64,000 bases of DNA from Gammaproteobacteria bacterium (GCA_013214945.1 JABSRT010000002.1:186001-250000); one strand, 5' to 3'. Shown: positions 47,006 through 57,300, numbered from the stretch's first letter. Numbers and translations are program-made. The notes: a model not told the origin generated them from the letters alone.

Positions 47006-48224
47006 CGAAAGAGATTTAATTGTTGGACTAGATATCGGTACCTCGAAGGTCGCTGTAATTATTGGCGAAATACTCGATGATGGCGGTTTAAGCATTGTTG
47101 GCCTTGGCTCACAACCATCGCGCGGGATGGAAAAAGCTGGGGTTAACGATCTCGACTCGGTGGTTAAATCGGTGCAACGTGCGCTCGATGAAGCAGAGCT
47201 AATGGCTGACTGTAAGGTGACCTCGGTTAACTTGAGTATTTCTGGCAAACATATTTCTTGTCAGAATGAAAAAGGTATGGTGTCGATTAACGATGAAGAA
47301 GTAACGCAATACGATGTTGATAGCGTTATTCATACGGCGCGCTCGGTTAAAATATCGGACGAGCGACGGATCTTACATGTGATGCCACAAGAATATGCCA
47401 TTGATGTACAAGAGGGCATCAGGTCGCCGATTGGCATGTCAGGCATGCGGATGGAAGCCAAGGTTCATATGGTGACCTGTGCGAGCGACATGGCTAAGAA
47501 TATTGAAAAGTGTGTTGAGCGTTGTGGACTTAAAGTTGATGAGCTGGTGTTTTCGGCGATTGCCTCGAGCTATAGCGTGTTAACCGATGACGAAAAAGAT
47601 CTTGGCGTGTGTTTGGTCGATATGGGCGGCGGTACGATGGATCTGGCAGTTTACACCAATGGTTCATTGCGTCATTGCGCAGTGATTCCGGTGGCGGGAT
47701 CACAAGTGACTAATGACATCGCCAAAATTTTTAGAACGCCATTAACCCATGCTGAAGCGATAAAAACCCAACATGCCTGTGCGTTAAGCCAGTTAGTTGG
47801 TCAAGAAGATAACATCGAGGTGCCTTCGGTTGGAGGGCGACCAATGCGTACTATGTCGCGCCACACGCTAGCTGAAGTGGTTGAACCCCGATATCAAGAA
47901 TTATATGAGTTAGTGCTAACCGAACTCAAAAATGCCGGTTATGAAGATCAAATCTCCGCTGGCATTGTGATTACGGGTGGCACGTCAAAAATTGAGGGTG
48001 CGGTTGAGTTTGCTGAAGCATGTTTTGGCATGCCAGTACGATTAGCGACTCCGCTACCCGTAAAAGGTTTAAATGATTACATTCAAGACCCAAGTTATGC
48101 AACGGGTGTTGGTTTATTAAAATTCGGCAGTATAATGCGCGTCAAAGCGCGTGAAGACGGTGCTCAACAAAAAGGCATCGGATTTTTAGGCCGTATTCAA
48201 AGTTGGATTAAAGGTGAGCTCTAA
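46992..48224 (+). CDS. ftsA: Cell division protein FtsA
   Basis: Actin-family membrane tether for FtsZ. From the ATG at 46992 there are 410 residues (AGGAGA 11 bases upstream; the frame is open earlier, but the family start is MSKANERDLIVGLDIGTSK). Nucleotide-binding motifs LDIGTSKVAVIIG, VDMGGGTMDLAVYTN and GIVITGGTSKIEG are present, and a C-terminal amphipathic helix (GRIQSWIKGEL) that would bind the membrane. Confidence 0.97.
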   Translation: MSKANERDLIVGLDIGTSKVAVIIGEILDDGGLSIVGLGSQPSRGMEKAGVNDLDSVVKSVQRALDEAELMADCKVTSVNLSISGKHISCQNEKGMVSINDEEVTQYDVDSVIHTARSVKISDERRILHVMPQEYAIDVQEGIRSPIGMSGMRMEAKVHMVTCASDMAKNIEKCVERCGLKVDELVFSAIASSYSVLTDDEKDLGVCLVDMGGGTMDLAVYTNGSLRHCAVIPVAGSQVTNDIAKIFRTPLTHAEAIKTQHACALSQLVGQEDNIEVPSVGGRPMRTMSRHTLAEVVEPRYQELYELVLTELKNAGYEDQISAGIVITGGTSKIEGAVEFAEACFGMPVRLATPLPVKGLNDYIQDPSYATGVGLLKFGSIMRVKAREDGAQQKGIGFLGRIQSWIKGEL

Positions 48225-48279
48225 CTTACATCATACCTAGTGAGTTAGTGTTCAGAGTAAAGCGAAATGGAGAGTAAAT

Positions 48280-49419
48280 ATGTTTGAATTAATGCCCGAT
48301 CATAGTGAAGAAGCAGTTATAAAAGTAATTGGTGTTGGTGGCGGTGGCGGTAACGCGATTGAGCACATGGTGTCACGCTCGATTGAAGGCGTGGAATTTG
48401 TGGTCGCTAATACCGACTCGCAAGCGCTGCGTAATTCATCAGCAGAAACAACGATTCAAATTGGTAAAGAAACTACCAAAGGACTAGGTGCCGGTGCTAA
48501 TCCACAAGTGGGTCGTGAAGCGGCGATTGAAGATAAAGAAACAATCAAAGCAGCACTTGAAGGTGCTGATATGGTCTTTATTGCGGCAGGCATGGGCGGT
48601 GGTACGGGGACTGGTGCTGCACCAGTCGTTGCTGAAATAGCGAAAGAAATGGGGATTTTGACGGTTGCGGTAGTGACTAAGCCATTTAGCTTTGAAGGCA
48701 AAAAACGTCTTAACTACGCTGAGCAAGGCATTAAAATGCTTGAAGAGCATGTTGATTCGTTGATTACCATTCCAAACGATAAGTTACTTAAAGTCTTAGG
48801 CAAAGGCACCGGTTTGCTTAAAGCGTTCGAAGAAGCCAACGATGTCTTGCTTGGCGCGGTTCAAGGTATTGCAGAATTGATTACCCGTCCGGGTCTAATC
48901 AATGTCGATTTCGCCGATGTTAAAACAGTTATGGCCGAAATGGGTACTGCGATGATGGGCACTGGCGTTGCTGTTGGCGAAGATCGTGCTGAAGAAGCCG
49001 CTGAATTAGCGATTTCTAGCCCGTTACTTGAAGATGTCGATTTAGCTGGTGCGCGTGGTATTTTAGTTAACATTACCGCTGGCATGGATATTAGCATTGA
49101 TGAATTTGAAACTGTCGGTAATGCGGTTAAAGACTTCGCGTCTGAAAATGCCACCGTCGTTGTCGGCGCGGTTATTGATCCTGAAATGACTGAAGAGTTG
49201 CGAGTTACTGTGGTAGCAACTGGCATCGGCGGCGAAGTACAGCCTGACATTAAGTTAGTTAAACCTGAAGAAGTCAAAGTGTCGGCTCCTGTTCATCACG
49301 AATCGGCGTTAAGTGATGAACCAATGGCGGCAGCAGCTAATGGTCAGTCTGCAAGCGGTGCTAATGGTGGCTTAGATTACCTAGATATCCCGGCATTTTT
49401 ACGTAAACAAGCTGATTAA
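48280..49419 (+). CDS. ftsZ: Cell division protein FtsZ
   Basis: Tubulin-like GTPase that forms the Z-ring. The 379-residue protein has the GTP-binding loops [12 protein letters not shown]-type (20-30) and the tubulin signature GGGTGTG (106-112), the T7-loop region of the GTPase domain, a short variable linker (about 320-362) and the conserved C-terminal peptide [15 protein letters not shown] (365-379) that binds FtsA, ZipA and MinC. It ends the dcw cluster proper; lpxC follows after 189 bases. Confidence 0.98.
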   Translation: MFELMPDHSEEAVIKVIGVGGGGGNAIEHMVSRSIEGVEFVVANTDSQALRNSSAETTIQIGKETTKGLGAGANPQVGREAAIEDKETIKAALEGADMVFIAAGMGGGTGTGAAPVVAEIAKEMGILTVAVVTKPFSFEGKKRLNYAEQGIKMLEEHVDSLITIPNDKLLKVLGKGTGLLKAFEEANDVLLGAVQGIAELITRPGLINVDFADVKTVMAEMGTAMMGTGVAVGEDRAEEAAELAISSPLLEDVDLAGARGILVNITAGMDISIDEFETVGNAVKDFASENATVVVGAVIDPEMTEELRVTVVATGIGGEVQPDIKLVKPEEVKVSAPVHHESALSDEPMAAAANGQSASGANGGLDYLDIPAFLRKQAD

Positions 49420-49554
49420 TTACTGACGCAATAATAAATTATCCGTATTTAGAATAACTAAAATACGTGGTTGGTAATATTGAGTTTTGTCGGCTGGATC
49501 ACTGTCTATTTATGCGTCAACTTGGACGTGGATCTATTAGGCAGCGGGGTTATA

Positions 49555-49563
49555 TGGTATGAT
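49555..49563 (+). promoter_or_regulatory. Extended -10 promoter of lpxC
   Basis: TGGTATGAT reads as TGn plus TATGAT (49558-49563), 45 bases before the lpxC ATG. No clear -35 is seen at the right distance. It would allow lpxC to be expressed apart from ftsZ, as in E. coli. Confidence 0.5.
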
Positions 49564-49608
49564 CTCCGGCTGAAAATTGAACCGAACGAACATAAGGTTG
49601 CTAATGTT

Positions 49609-50520
49609 ATGATTAAGCAAAGAACTTTACGTAAAGAAATCAGCATGGTGGGCATTGGCTTGCACTCTGGTAAAAAAGTCAATATGACATTTTTACCAGC
49701 GCCAGTTAACACGGGCATTATTTATCGCCGCGTTGACTTGACCCCTAGTGTTGATATTCCTGCCGATGCTAAGTTGGTACGTGAAACAACTCTTTGTACA
49801 TGCTTGATCGACGATCAGGGCAATAAAATCTCGACGGTGGAGCATATCTCTGCGGCGTTGGCAGGTTTTGGCATTGATAATGCCATTATCGAAGTCGACG
49901 CACCTGAGATCCCGATTATGGACGGCAGTGCTAGTCCATTCGTATTCTTATTGCAATCTGCTGGTGTGCAAGAGCAAAACTCTCCAAAGCGCTTTATTCG
50001 GATTAAAAGTAAGGTCCGGATTGAAGATGGTGATAAGTGGGCGGAATTTGTCCCTTATAATGGCTTTAAAGTCGATTATGCCATCGATTTTGCGCATCCA
50101 GAGATCATCAATACTCAGCAACACTTAATAATGGATTTTTCAAATTCATCGTTCGTTCATGAAATATCACGTGCCCGTACCTTTGGTTTTATGCGTGACA
50201 TTGAATTATTGCGTGCCAATAATCTTGCCTTAGGCGGCAGCATGGAAAATGCGGTAGTGCTTGACGAATATCGTATTTTGAACCCAGATGGTCTGCGGGT
50301 TGAAAACGAGTTCGTTAAACACAAGGTGCTTGACGCGTTAGGTGATTTGTATTTAGCTGGTCATGGTATTATCGGCGAGTTTAGAGCCTATAAGGCCGGC
50401 CATGCGATCAATAACATGCTAGTACGAGAGTTACTTGCTCAAACATCCGCCTATGAAATTATCACCTTTGAAGGTGAAGCTAAGTCACCAATTTGTTATG
50501 GTGAATTAGCGCTGGCATAA
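49609..50520 (+). CDS. lpxC: UDP-3-O-acyl-GlcNAc deacetylase LpxC
   Basis: Zinc deacetylase, the committed step of lipid A synthesis. The frame is open from 49471, but family similarity begins at [20 protein letters not shown], so the start is the ATG at 49609, giving 303 residues. The catalytic Glu78 and zinc ligand His79 are in [18 protein letters not shown]; the other zinc ligands lie in [18 protein letters not shown] lies upstream of the ATG with long spacing. Gene follows ftsZ as in enterics and Pseudomonas. Confidence 0.97.
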   Translation: MIKQRTLRKEISMVGIGLHSGKKVNMTFLPAPVNTGIIYRRVDLTPSVDIPADAKLVRETTLCTCLIDDQGNKISTVEHISAALAGFGIDNAIIEVDAPEIPIMDGSASPFVFLLQSAGVQEQNSPKRFIRIKSKVRIEDGDKWAEFVPYNGFKVDYAIDFAHPEIINTQQHLIMDFSNSSFVHEISRARTFGFMRDIELLRANNLALGGSMENAVVLDEYRILNPDGLRVENEFVKHKVLDALGDLYLAGHGIIGEFRAYKAGHAINNMLVRELLAQTSAYEIITFEGEAKSPICYGELALA

Positions 50521-50546
50521 TTAACCCAAGGTTAATTATTTGCTTG

Positions 50547-51014
50547 TTATTTACGCCTGGCTAATTTAGCCAGGCGTAATAGTTTCTCCGCCAGTTCAGG
50601 TGGTGCTAGCTCGGCTAATGCTGTTAAATGTTCCGCCGTTTGCGGTGATATTTTACGTGGATTTGGTTTGGGCGGCTGCTCGACAATAAACAATTGTGGG
50701 TTAACCTTAATTTCGATACTGATTAAGGCCGATGACACCTGAGTTCGTAATTGATTTAATAAATTAATTCGCATCGATTGCAGCCTTGTGAGCCACGCTC
50801 CTGAGGCAACTTCCAGGACTAAAATTCCCCGTCGTAAGTTCGCTACTCGGCAGTACTCTTCGCTGCCAGGCAATAGTTCTTGGGTTAAGATCTGATTGAT
50901 AACTTGTAATTGGTGCGCTTTTTGTTGTATTTTTGCTAGCTTGTTAGGGCCTTGGTTGAGCAAGTCACTTAACGAATTGGGTACGTGTCGCTGATTCATA
51001 AAGCGCCTGACCAT
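50547..51014 (-). CDS. dciA: DnaB-loading factor DciA (DUF721)
   Basis: DciA is the ancestral loader/operator of the replicative helicase DnaB in bacteria without DnaC. The 155-residue protein has the DUF721 pattern: a helical start (LSDLLNQGPNKLAKIQQKAH), LPGSEEYCRVANLRRGILVL, and ASGAWLTRLQSMRINLLNQL, followed by a disordered, proline-containing linker and basic C-terminal helices. The position between lpxC and secA, opposite in strand, is typical in Vibrio and Shewanella. Starts at ATG 51014 or 50999 are both possible. It suggests that the organism uses DciA and not DnaC. Confidence 0.88.
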   Translation of the reverse strand: MVRRFMNQRHVPNSLSDLLNQGPNKLAKIQQKAHQLQVINQILTQELLPGSEEYCRVANLRRGILVLEVASGAWLTRLQSMRINLLNQLRTQVSSALISIEIKVNPQLFIVEQPPKPNPRKISPQTAEHLTALAELAPPELAEKLLRLAKLARRK

Positions 51015-51034
51015 CTATGATAGAGAATAATTAA

Positions 51035-51943
51035 ATGAGTGTAACAACTAACAGTAACGGTGACAAAGTAAAACACCAAATCACCCTTACTGGCCGGCGG
51101 CTATTGAGCTTGGCTGCGTTGCAAGGGCTGTTATTAGGCGCTTGCGGCTTTTTAACTTACCACTTTGCTGTCGTGCCGACGCAATTGGCCAATTCTATCG
51201 CTGCCAAATCTTTTGTGATGGCTAAGCAGCAGCAACAAGTTGAGGCAATCGCTGGCCAAGCACGCGGCCAAATGTCGGTGTTAGCTCAGCGGATGGGTAT
51301 TTTAACGGCCCGGATGAACAGAATCGACGCATTAGGTCAGCGTTTAGCAACAACTGCAAAATTTGATGAGTTTGATTTTTCGGCGATTCCGAGTGTTGGC
51401 GGACCCGAACAATATAGCGCGATGCCCGACAATTCGGAGTTTACGGCCTTGTTTAACCAGATGGATCAGCTATTAGTTCACCTCGATGATCAACAGCAGC
51501 AACTGTCGGTACTTGAAACTGTGATGTTAAGTCACCATATAGAAGAAGACAGTCGCATTACTGGGCGTCCGGTCCAAAAAGGCTGGTTGTCTTCTTATTA
51601 TGGTATGCGAAGCGATCCGTTCACCGGAAGAAGCTCGATGCACAAGGGTGTTGATTTTGCCAGTAAGGAAGGTTCCGCTGTTATTGCAACGGGCGCTGGC
51701 GTGGTTAGCTGGGCCAGTAAGCGTGCAGGTTACGGTTTGCTGGTTGAAATAGATCACGGCGCTGGCTTGAAAACCCGTTACGGTCACTCTAAGCAACTAT
51801 TAGTTAAAGTGGGTGATGTGGTGACTAAGGGTGAGGAAATTGCGTTAGTAGGCAATACAGGGCGCTCTACCGGTCCACATGTTCACTATGAAGTGTTAAA
51901 ACGAGATCAGACGATTGATCCCCGTAAGTATATTTATCGCTAA
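51035..51943 (+). CDS. M23 (LytM) zinc metallopeptidase
   Basis: A membrane-anchored peptidoglycan endopeptidase or regulator. The 302-residue protein has a short cytoplasmic tail, a transmembrane helix (about 24-46), a coiled-coil region (about 60-110 and 135-170), and a C-terminal LytM domain (about 185-300). The zinc ligands are present: His203 and Asp207 in HKGVDFAS, His284 in PHVHYEVL, with His251 in YGHS, so it is probably active. It lies between dciA and secA. Its substrate, likely a peptide crosslink, is inferred. Confidence 0.9.
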   Translation: MSVTTNSNGDKVKHQITLTGRRLLSLAALQGLLLGACGFLTYHFAVVPTQLANSIAAKSFVMAKQQQQVEAIAGQARGQMSVLAQRMGILTARMNRIDALGQRLATTAKFDEFDFSAIPSVGGPEQYSAMPDNSEFTALFNQMDQLLVHLDDQQQQLSVLETVMLSHHIEEDSRITGRPVQKGWLSSYYGMRSDPFTGRSSMHKGVDFASKEGSAVIATGAGVVSWASKRAGYGLLVEIDHGAGLKTRYGHSKQLLVKVGDVVTKGEEIALVGNTGRSTGPHVHYEVLKRDQTIDPRKYIYR

Positions 51944-52074
51944 TAACAAATGCAGAGTTAATTTATTGAAAGATAGTGATTAAGGCTATCAAATCGAGAT
52001 TAAATCTATAATAATGAGCGTCGAATATATTCATTATAACCGCAGGATGCTGCACAGATTAAATGGCCAATTAG

Positions 52075-54783
52075 ATGTTTACAAAGATCTTCACTTCAAT
52101 ATTTGGTAGTAAGAACGATCGTACTATCAAACAAATGCGTAAAGTTGTCGCATTAGTTAATCAATTAGAGCAAGAAATAGAAGCACTTTCGGATGATGAA
52201 CTAAAACAAAAATCGGTCTATTTCAGGGAGCAGCTAGACGCTGGTAAAAGCTTAGATGACATTCTGCCAGAAGCATTCGCTGTTGTACGCGCAGCGAGCA
52301 AGCGGGTGTTCGAAATGCGCCACTTTGATGTTCAGATTATCGGTGGCATAGTATTACAATCTGGGCGCATTGCTGAAATGCGGACCGGTGAAGGTAAAAC
52401 CTTAACCGCGACTTTACCCGCTTACCTTAATGGTATCAGCGGTAAAGGCGTGCACGTCATTACAGTTAATGACTACCTAGCAGCCCGTGATGCCGAATGG
52501 AATCGTCCGTTGTTTGAATTCTTAGGCATGACGGTTGGTGTTGCTGTATCTGGTTTATCACACGAGCAAAAGAAAGCGGCTTATGATTGTGATGTCACTT
52601 ACGGGACCAATAATGAATTTGGTTTTGATTATTTACGTGACAACATGGCCTTTTCACCGCAAGAGCGGGTTCAGCGTCCATTGCATTATGCGATTATCGA
52701 TGAAGTAGATTCAATCTTAATTGATGAAGCGCGCACGCCATTAATTATTTCTGGTGCGGCCGAAGACAGTTCAGAATTATACCGCAAAATCGACAAAATT
52801 ATTCCGCTGTTAAACAAACAAGAAGAAGAAGATACGGAAGATTTTACCGGTAGTGAACACTACACGGTCGATGAAAAAGGCAAGCAGGTTCATTTAACTG
52901 AAACTGGTCAAATTTATGTTGAGCAAGTCCTGCAAGAGCGCGAGCTGCTTGATCCGATGGACTCGTTATTCTCAGCAACCAACATCAGTCTGTTGCACCA
53001 TGTCAACGCCGCATTGCGTGCACATGTGCTGTTTGAACGCGATGTTGATTATATCGTTAATAACGGTGAAATCGTTATTGTTGATGAGCATACTGGGCGC
53101 ACGATGCCTGGGCGTCGCTGGTCTGAAGGTTTGCATCAGGCGATTGAAGCGCGCGAAGGGGTTAACATTCAAAATGAGAACCAGACGCTAGCTTCTATTA
53201 CTTTCCAAAACTATTTCCGCTTATACGAAAAACTATCAGGTATGACCGGTACTGCTGATACTGAAGCGTTCGAATTCCAGTCTATTTACGGCTTAGACAC
53301 TGTGGTATTACCGACCAATAAAGAAATGCTCAGAAATGACATGGCCGATTTAATCTATCTGTCGACTGCTGAAAAATATGAAGCGATTATTGCTGATATT
53401 AAAGCGTGTCAGGAACGTGGGCAGCCCTCATTGGTTGGCACAATTTCGATTGAATCGTCTGAGTATCTTTCAACCTTGCTAACCAAAGAAAAAATTAAAC
53501 ACCAAGTGCTTAATGCTAAGTTTCATGAAAAAGAAGCCGACATTATTGCTAACGCTGGTGTTGCTGGCACGGTGACCATTGCCACTAACATGGCTGGTCG
53601 TGGTACTGATATTGTATTAGGTGGCAACTGGCAAGCTCAGATCGATAAGTTAGACAATCCAAGTGAGCAACAAATCGAGCAGATTAAGCAAGATTGGCTA
53701 GTAGCGCATGACAAAGTGTTAGCTGCTGGTGGTTTGTATATTTTAGGCACCGAACGCCATGAGTCGCGCCGGATTGATAACCAGTTGCGTGGTCGTGCGG
53801 GTCGTCAGGGTGACGCGGGTGCATCACGTTTCTATTTGTCGATGGAAGATAGTCTGATGCGAATTTTTGCCTCAGAACGCATGACCGGCATGATGAAAAA
53901 GCTGGGCATGGAAGAAGGCGAAGCGATTGAGCATCCGTGGGTAAATCGCGCGATAGAAAACGCTCAACGTAAAGTAGAAGGTCGTAACTTCGATATTCGT
54001 AAGCAATTGCTAGAATATGATGATGTCGCCAATGATCAACGTAAAGTTATTTATGAACAACGTAATGATTTAATGGAAACGGATGATATTTCAGAAACTA
54101 TCAGTCATATCCGCACCGATGTTGTTGATATTATGATTAGCCAATACATTCCAATGCAGTCGTTAGAAGAGCAATGGGACGTACCAGGGTTAGAGCAATG
54201 TTTACGTGACGATTACTTACTGGATTTACCTGTAGCTCAGTGGTTAAAAGACGATGAAAAGCTGCACGAAGAAAATCTACGTGAAAAGTTACAGCAATCA
54301 ATTACCGATGCTTATAGCCTTAAAGAAGAACTAGTTGGTAGCGATGTGTTACGTCAATTTGAAAAAGCGGTCATGTTGCAGACACTTGATAGTCTGTGGA
54401 AAGAACATTTAGCCGCGATGGATCATTTGCGCCAAGGCATTCATTTACGTGGTTACGCGCAAAAGAATCCAAAGCAGGAATTTAAGCGTGAATCATTTGA
54501 ATTGTTCCAAGGTTTACTTGATGTGCTTAAAAGCGATGTTATTTCACTGCTCAGCAAGGTCCAAATTCAAGCTCAGTCCGATGTTGACGAAATGGAAGAA
54601 CAACGACGTCAGTCAGCGCCTGCACAGCATAGCTATCAGCATGATGATGTTGAAGCTATCGGCGGCGACGCTCCGGCCCATGACGAGCCAGCCGTTAGAA
54701 CTGAAGCTAAAGTGGGTCGAAATGAACCTTGCCCATGTGGTTCAGGTAAAAAATACAAGCAGTGCCATGGCAAGTTAGTTTAA
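52075..54783 (+). CDS. secA: Preprotein translocase ATPase SecA
   Basis: Motor of the Sec pathway that pushes unfolded preproteins through SecYEG. The 902-residue protein has Walker A MRTGEGKT (102-109), Walker [17 protein letters not shown], the preprotein cross-linking domain, the NBD2 motifs [17 protein letters not shown] and [15 protein letters not shown], and a C-terminal zinc motif [14 protein letters not shown] for SecB binding. No secM-like arrest peptide was found in the 131-base gap upstream. A strong terminator follows. Confidence 0.98.
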   Translation: MFTKIFTSIFGSKNDRTIKQMRKVVALVNQLEQEIEALSDDELKQKSVYFREQLDAGKSLDDILPEAFAVVRAASKRVFEMRHFDVQIIGGIVLQSGRIAEMRTGEGKTLTATLPAYLNGISGKGVHVITVNDYLAARDAEWNRPLFEFLGMTVGVAVSGLSHEQKKAAYDCDVTYGTNNEFGFDYLRDNMAFSPQERVQRPLHYAIIDEVDSILIDEARTPLIISGAAEDSSELYRKIDKIIPLLNKQEEEDTEDFTGSEHYTVDEKGKQVHLTETGQIYVEQVLQERELLDPMDSLFSATNISLLHHVNAALRAHVLFERDVDYIVNNGEIVIVDEHTGRTMPGRRWSEGLHQAIEAREGVNIQNENQTLASITFQNYFRLYEKLSGMTGTADTEAFEFQSIYGLDTVVLPTNKEMLRNDMADLIYLSTAEKYEAIIADIKACQERGQPSLVGTISIESSEYLSTLLTKEKIKHQVLNAKFHEKEADIIANAGVAGTVTIATNMAGRGTDIVLGGNWQAQIDKLDNPSEQQIEQIKQDWLVAHDKVLAAGGLYILGTERHESRRIDNQLRGRAGRQGDAGASRFYLSMEDSLMRIFASERMTGMMKKLGMEEGEAIEHPWVNRAIENAQRKVEGRNFDIRKQLLEYDDVANDQRKVIYEQRNDLMETDDISETISHIRTDVVDIMISQYIPMQSLEEQWDVPGLEQCLRDDYLLDLPVAQWLKDDEKLHEENLREKLQQSITDAYSLKEELVGSDVLRQFEKAVMLQTLDSLWKEHLAAMDHLRQGIHLRGYAQKNPKQEFKRESFELFQGLLDVLKSDVISLLSKVQIQAQSDVDEMEEQRRQSAPAQHSYQHDDVEAIGGDAPAHDEPAVRTEAKVGRNEPCPCGSGKKYKQCHGKLV

Positions 54784-54802
54784 ACTCAACTTGGTGTAAC
54801 TG

Positions 54803-54840
54803 AAAAATCCGCTGAGTGCAAACTCGGCGGATTTTTTTTT
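54803..54840 (+). terminator. Intrinsic terminator after secA
   Basis: AAAATCCGCTGAG pairs with CTCGGCGGATTTT (one T-G wobble) around TGCAAA, followed by a run of nine T in total. The decayed minus-strand gene stops one base beyond it. Confidence 0.92.
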
Positions 54841-54841
54841 G

Positions 54842-55157
54842 CTAAATTTTAGTCTTGTAAATTCGTTTCATTTGGCTTCTAAAAGTCAAAGACTCTTGCG
54901 AGTAGATTAACAAAAAGGCGATAGCGACCATGCCCATAGCGTGACGGCGCGGGACTAAAGTCGACATGTCTTGTTCAGCCTCTGGAGTGAGTAAAGCAAA
55001 CTGATGTATCACATTCAATTGGGCCCATTGGTCAGGCATAACTTCAATCATCGAATTTAGTTCTTGAGCAAACCTAGCCACTATTTCTTGACCAAACGGC
55101 CCCTTAGCGTTGACCACTAATATTGAGCCCTCCAGCATTATTTGGTATTAACAACAT
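54842..55157 (-). pseudogene. Probable decayed STAS/SpoIIAA-like small protein gene
   Basis: An open frame of 98 codons runs on the minus strand from an ATG at 55138, encoding EGSILVVNAKGPFGQEIV and later WAQLNVIHQFALLTPEAEQD, which resembles small STAS-like proteins of marine gammaproteobacteria. That ATG has no ribosome site. Nineteen bases upstream, an ATG at 55157 has a perfect AAGGAG (55166-55171) eight bases before it, but in a different frame that stops after 17 codons, so a one-base indel after the start is likely. The C-terminus also ends early, right at the secA terminator. I infer a frameshifted and truncated gene; the family call is weak. Confidence 0.45.
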
Positions 55158-55332
55158 TTCACACACTCCTTGATTGCACTTGCACCTGATAGACCAGTAA
55201 AGCCAGTACAACTAAAACAATCTTACCAGTAACCGATTTATTATTAGCGATGTATTGCGCAAATGATCACGCATTATCGATATTACCTTGCATATCCCCA
55301 AAGTCCAAAATAGAACATTCCATTAACATGTC

Positions 55333-55347
55333 GCACCGTAATGGTGC
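55333..55347. promoter_or_regulatory. NtrC-type enhancer box upstream of glnK
   Basis: GCACC-GTAAT-GGTGC matches the NtrC consensus TGCACC-N5-GGTGCA in both core half-sites. It lies 81 bases before the -24 element of the sigma-54-like promoter, an ordinary enhancer distance. T-residues follow, but there is no upstream plus-strand gene for which it could be a terminator. Confidence 0.7.
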
Positions 55348-55412
55348 TTTTTTAGTGTTCAAATTAATGTCAGTATAACTTAAACGTATATTAAACAATC
55401 TGTTGAGATGTG

Positions 55413-55428
55413 TGGCATGACAATTGAA
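55413..55428 (+). promoter_or_regulatory. Sigma-54-like promoter of glnK-amtB
   Basis: TGGCATG-ACAA-TTGAA compares with the sigma-54 consensus TGGCACG-N4-TTGCW. The -24 GG is present, and the -12 reads GA where GC is usual. With the NtrC box upstream, nitrogen control of glnK-amtB is likely. The promoter falls inside the open frame that begins at 55408, which also argues that glnK starts later. Confidence 0.6.
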
Positions 55429-55464
55429 ACAGTTGGCTTAATACTACATTTAGGGGAATGCAAG

Positions 55465-55803
55465 ATGAAAATGATTCATGCGATTATTAAGCCGTTTAAA
55501 CTTGATAGTGTCCGCGAAGCTGTATCTGAAGTCGGAGTTGACGGTTTGACCGTTTCTGAAATACGCGGCTTTGGTCGGCAAAAAGGCCACACGGAACTTT
55601 ATCGTGGTGCTGAGTATCAAGTAGATTTTTTACCAAAAATTAAAATTGAAATTGCCTGTAAGGCCGAAGATGTTGATCGCATTATTGATGCGATCACTAG
55701 CGCGGCACACACCGGAAAAATTGGTGATGGCAAAATATTTGTATTTGATCTTGAGCGGGCGCTGCGTATTCGCACCGGCGAAACTGATTTTGAAGCGCTG
55801 TAA
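55465..55803 (+). CDS. glnK: Nitrogen regulatory protein P-II (GlnK)
   Basis: Trimeric P-II protein that blocks AmtB when nitrogen is plentiful. From the ATG at 55465 (AGGGGAA upstream) there are 112 residues, the family length; the frame is open from 55408, but the extra residues precede the promoter. The T-loop carries Tyr51 in HTELYRGAEYQVDFLPK, the uridylylation site, and the C-terminal signature GKIFVFDLERALRIRTGETD is present. The pairing with amtB 22 bases downstream makes GlnK more apt than GlnB. Confidence 0.96.
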   Translation: MKMIHAIIKPFKLDSVREAVSEVGVDGLTVSEIRGFGRQKGHTELYRGAEYQVDFLPKIKIEIACKAEDVDRIIDAITSAAHTGKIGDGKIFVFDLERALRIRTGETDFEAL

Positions 55804-55825
55804 TTAAGAGAGTAGGAGAGAAAAA

Positions 55826-57073
55826 ATGGAACAAATAGCGAGTTTAACTACCACCGTATCAGAGCTTAGGTTTGCGCTTGATACTTTTTATTTTTTGATT
55901 TCGGGCGCCTTGGTGATGTGGATGGCTGCCGGTTTTGCAATGCTTGAAGCAGGTTTAGTCCGTTCTAAAAATACCACTGAAATATTAACCAAAAATATCT
56001 GTTTGTATGCCATTGCTTGTACCATGTTCTTGTTGGTTGGTTATAACATTATGTATGTTGATAATGTTGAAGGTGGCTGGTTGCCAACTATTGCTGGTTT
56101 CATTGGTGAGCAGGCTAGTGACGCTGACCATGCCTTAGAATCAGATTTCTTCTTTCAGGTAGTATTTGTTGCTACTGCGATGTCAATCGTGTCTGGTGCG
56201 GTTGCTGAGCGAATGAAATTATGGTCATTCTTACTGTTCTCTGTGGTACTGACTGGATTTATTTATCCGGTTGAAGGTTACTGGACTTGGGGCGGCGGTT
56301 TTATTTCTAAGTTAGGCTTTGTTGACTTTGCCGGCTCTGGCATCGTGCATATGGCTGGTGCAGCTGCCGCAGTTGCTGGCGTCTTATTGCTAGGTGCTCG
56401 TAAAGGTAAATACGGTAAAAATGGTCAGATTAATCCAATTCCTGGTTCAAACTTGCCAATGGCAACTTTGGGTACCTTTATTCTATGGTTAGGCTGGTTT
56501 GGCTTTAACGGTGGCTCGCAGTTGTTAATTTCAGATGCAGAAAACGCATCAGCGGTTGCTAAAATATTTGTTAATACCAATACCGCAGCAGCTACTGGCG
56601 CACTAAGTGCATTATTAGTTTGTCGATTTGTTTGGGGCAAAGCTGATTTAACCATGATCCTTAATGGTGCATTAGCTGGTTTGGTAGCGATTACTGCTGA
56701 CCCATTATCACCTTCATTACAGTTTACCGCGATTATTGGTTTGCTTGCGGGTGGTTTAGTGGTGTTGTCTATCGTGATTTTAGATAAAGTTAAATTCGAT
56801 GATCCTGTTGGTGCAGTTTCGGTTCACGGTGTTGCAGGTTTCTTTGGCTTGATGGCGGTACCATTTAGTAACGGTGACGCGACCTTCTTTGGTCAGCTGC
56901 AAGGTGCAGCGATTATCTTTGCTTGGGTATTTTCTACGAGTTTTGTTGTTTGGTTTGCGTTGAAAAAGACCATAGGTATTCGAGTAACCGAAGAAGAAGA
57001 ATATTTAGGAATGGATATCGCTGATTGTGGTGTCGATGCTTATCCTGAGTTTGTGAGCGTTAAAAGTAATTAA
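55826..57073 (+). CDS. amtB: Ammonium transporter AmtB
   Basis: Trimeric ammonium channel of the inner membrane. The 415-residue protein has eleven or so hydrophobic segments, the pore histidines in IVHMAGAAAAVAGVLLLGAR and SVHGVAGFFGLMAV, and family motifs MWMAAGFAMLEAGLVRSKNT and WLGWFGFNGGSQL. No cleavable signal peptide is obvious. It is cotranscribed with glnK and followed by a good terminator at 57097-57123. Confidence 0.97.
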   Translation: MEQIASLTTTVSELRFALDTFYFLISGALVMWMAAGFAMLEAGLVRSKNTTEILTKNICLYAIACTMFLLVGYNIMYVDNVEGGWLPTIAGFIGEQASDADHALESDFFFQVVFVATAMSIVSGAVAERMKLWSFLLFSVVLTGFIYPVEGYWTWGGGFISKLGFVDFAGSGIVHMAGAAAAVAGVLLLGARKGKYGKNGQINPIPGSNLPMATLGTFILWLGWFGFNGGSQLLISDAENASAVAKIFVNTNTAAATGALSALLVCRFVWGKADLTMILNGALAGLVAITADPLSPSLQFTAIIGLLAGGLVVLSIVILDKVKFDDPVGAVSVHGVAGFFGLMAVPFSNGDATFFGQLQGAAIIFAWVFSTSFVVWFALKKTIGIRVTEEEEYLGMDIADCGVDAYPEFVSVKSN

Positions 57074-57096
57074 ACGACATTAATTAACTGACCAGC

Positions 57097-57123
57097 AAAG
57101 GGCTACTTTATGTAGCCCTTTTT
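57097..57123 (+). terminator. Intrinsic terminator after amtB
   Basis: AAAGGGCTAC pairs with GTAGCCCTTT around TTTAT, followed by further T residues. It ends glnK-amtB. Confidence 0.9.
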
Positions 57124-57149
57124 GCGTTTAGTCTAAAATGCTCGTGAGC

Positions 57150-57214
57150 TGGCAAAGAGTGACTATATTCAGGATGATTGGTATGTAACGATGCTACGGA
57201 TGGCAAAGAGTGAC
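57150..57214. repeat. Pair of 14-base direct repeats between amtB and yjjX
   Basis: TGGCAAAGAGTGAC occurs at 57150-57163 and again at 57201-57214, a 51-base step. The sequence between them is unrelated. The pair lies in the 177-base gap between the amtB terminator and yjjX. Confidence 0.8.
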
Positions 57215-57300
57215 GAGGGTTATCTTAGCTGGTAAGATATTTCCGATTTCAGTTCTCTGGGATATCTAGGCCCATTGTTTAAAAAGAGTAAAATAAATAG

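Noticed and set aside
51944-52074. secM-like arrest peptide upstream of secA
   Set aside because: No open frame with an arrest motif or signal peptide was found in this 131-base gap.
55331-55353. Intrinsic terminator made of GCACC/GGTGC and a T-run
   Set aside because: No plus-strand gene lies between the secA terminator and this site, and the sequence fits an NtrC box in front of glnK better.
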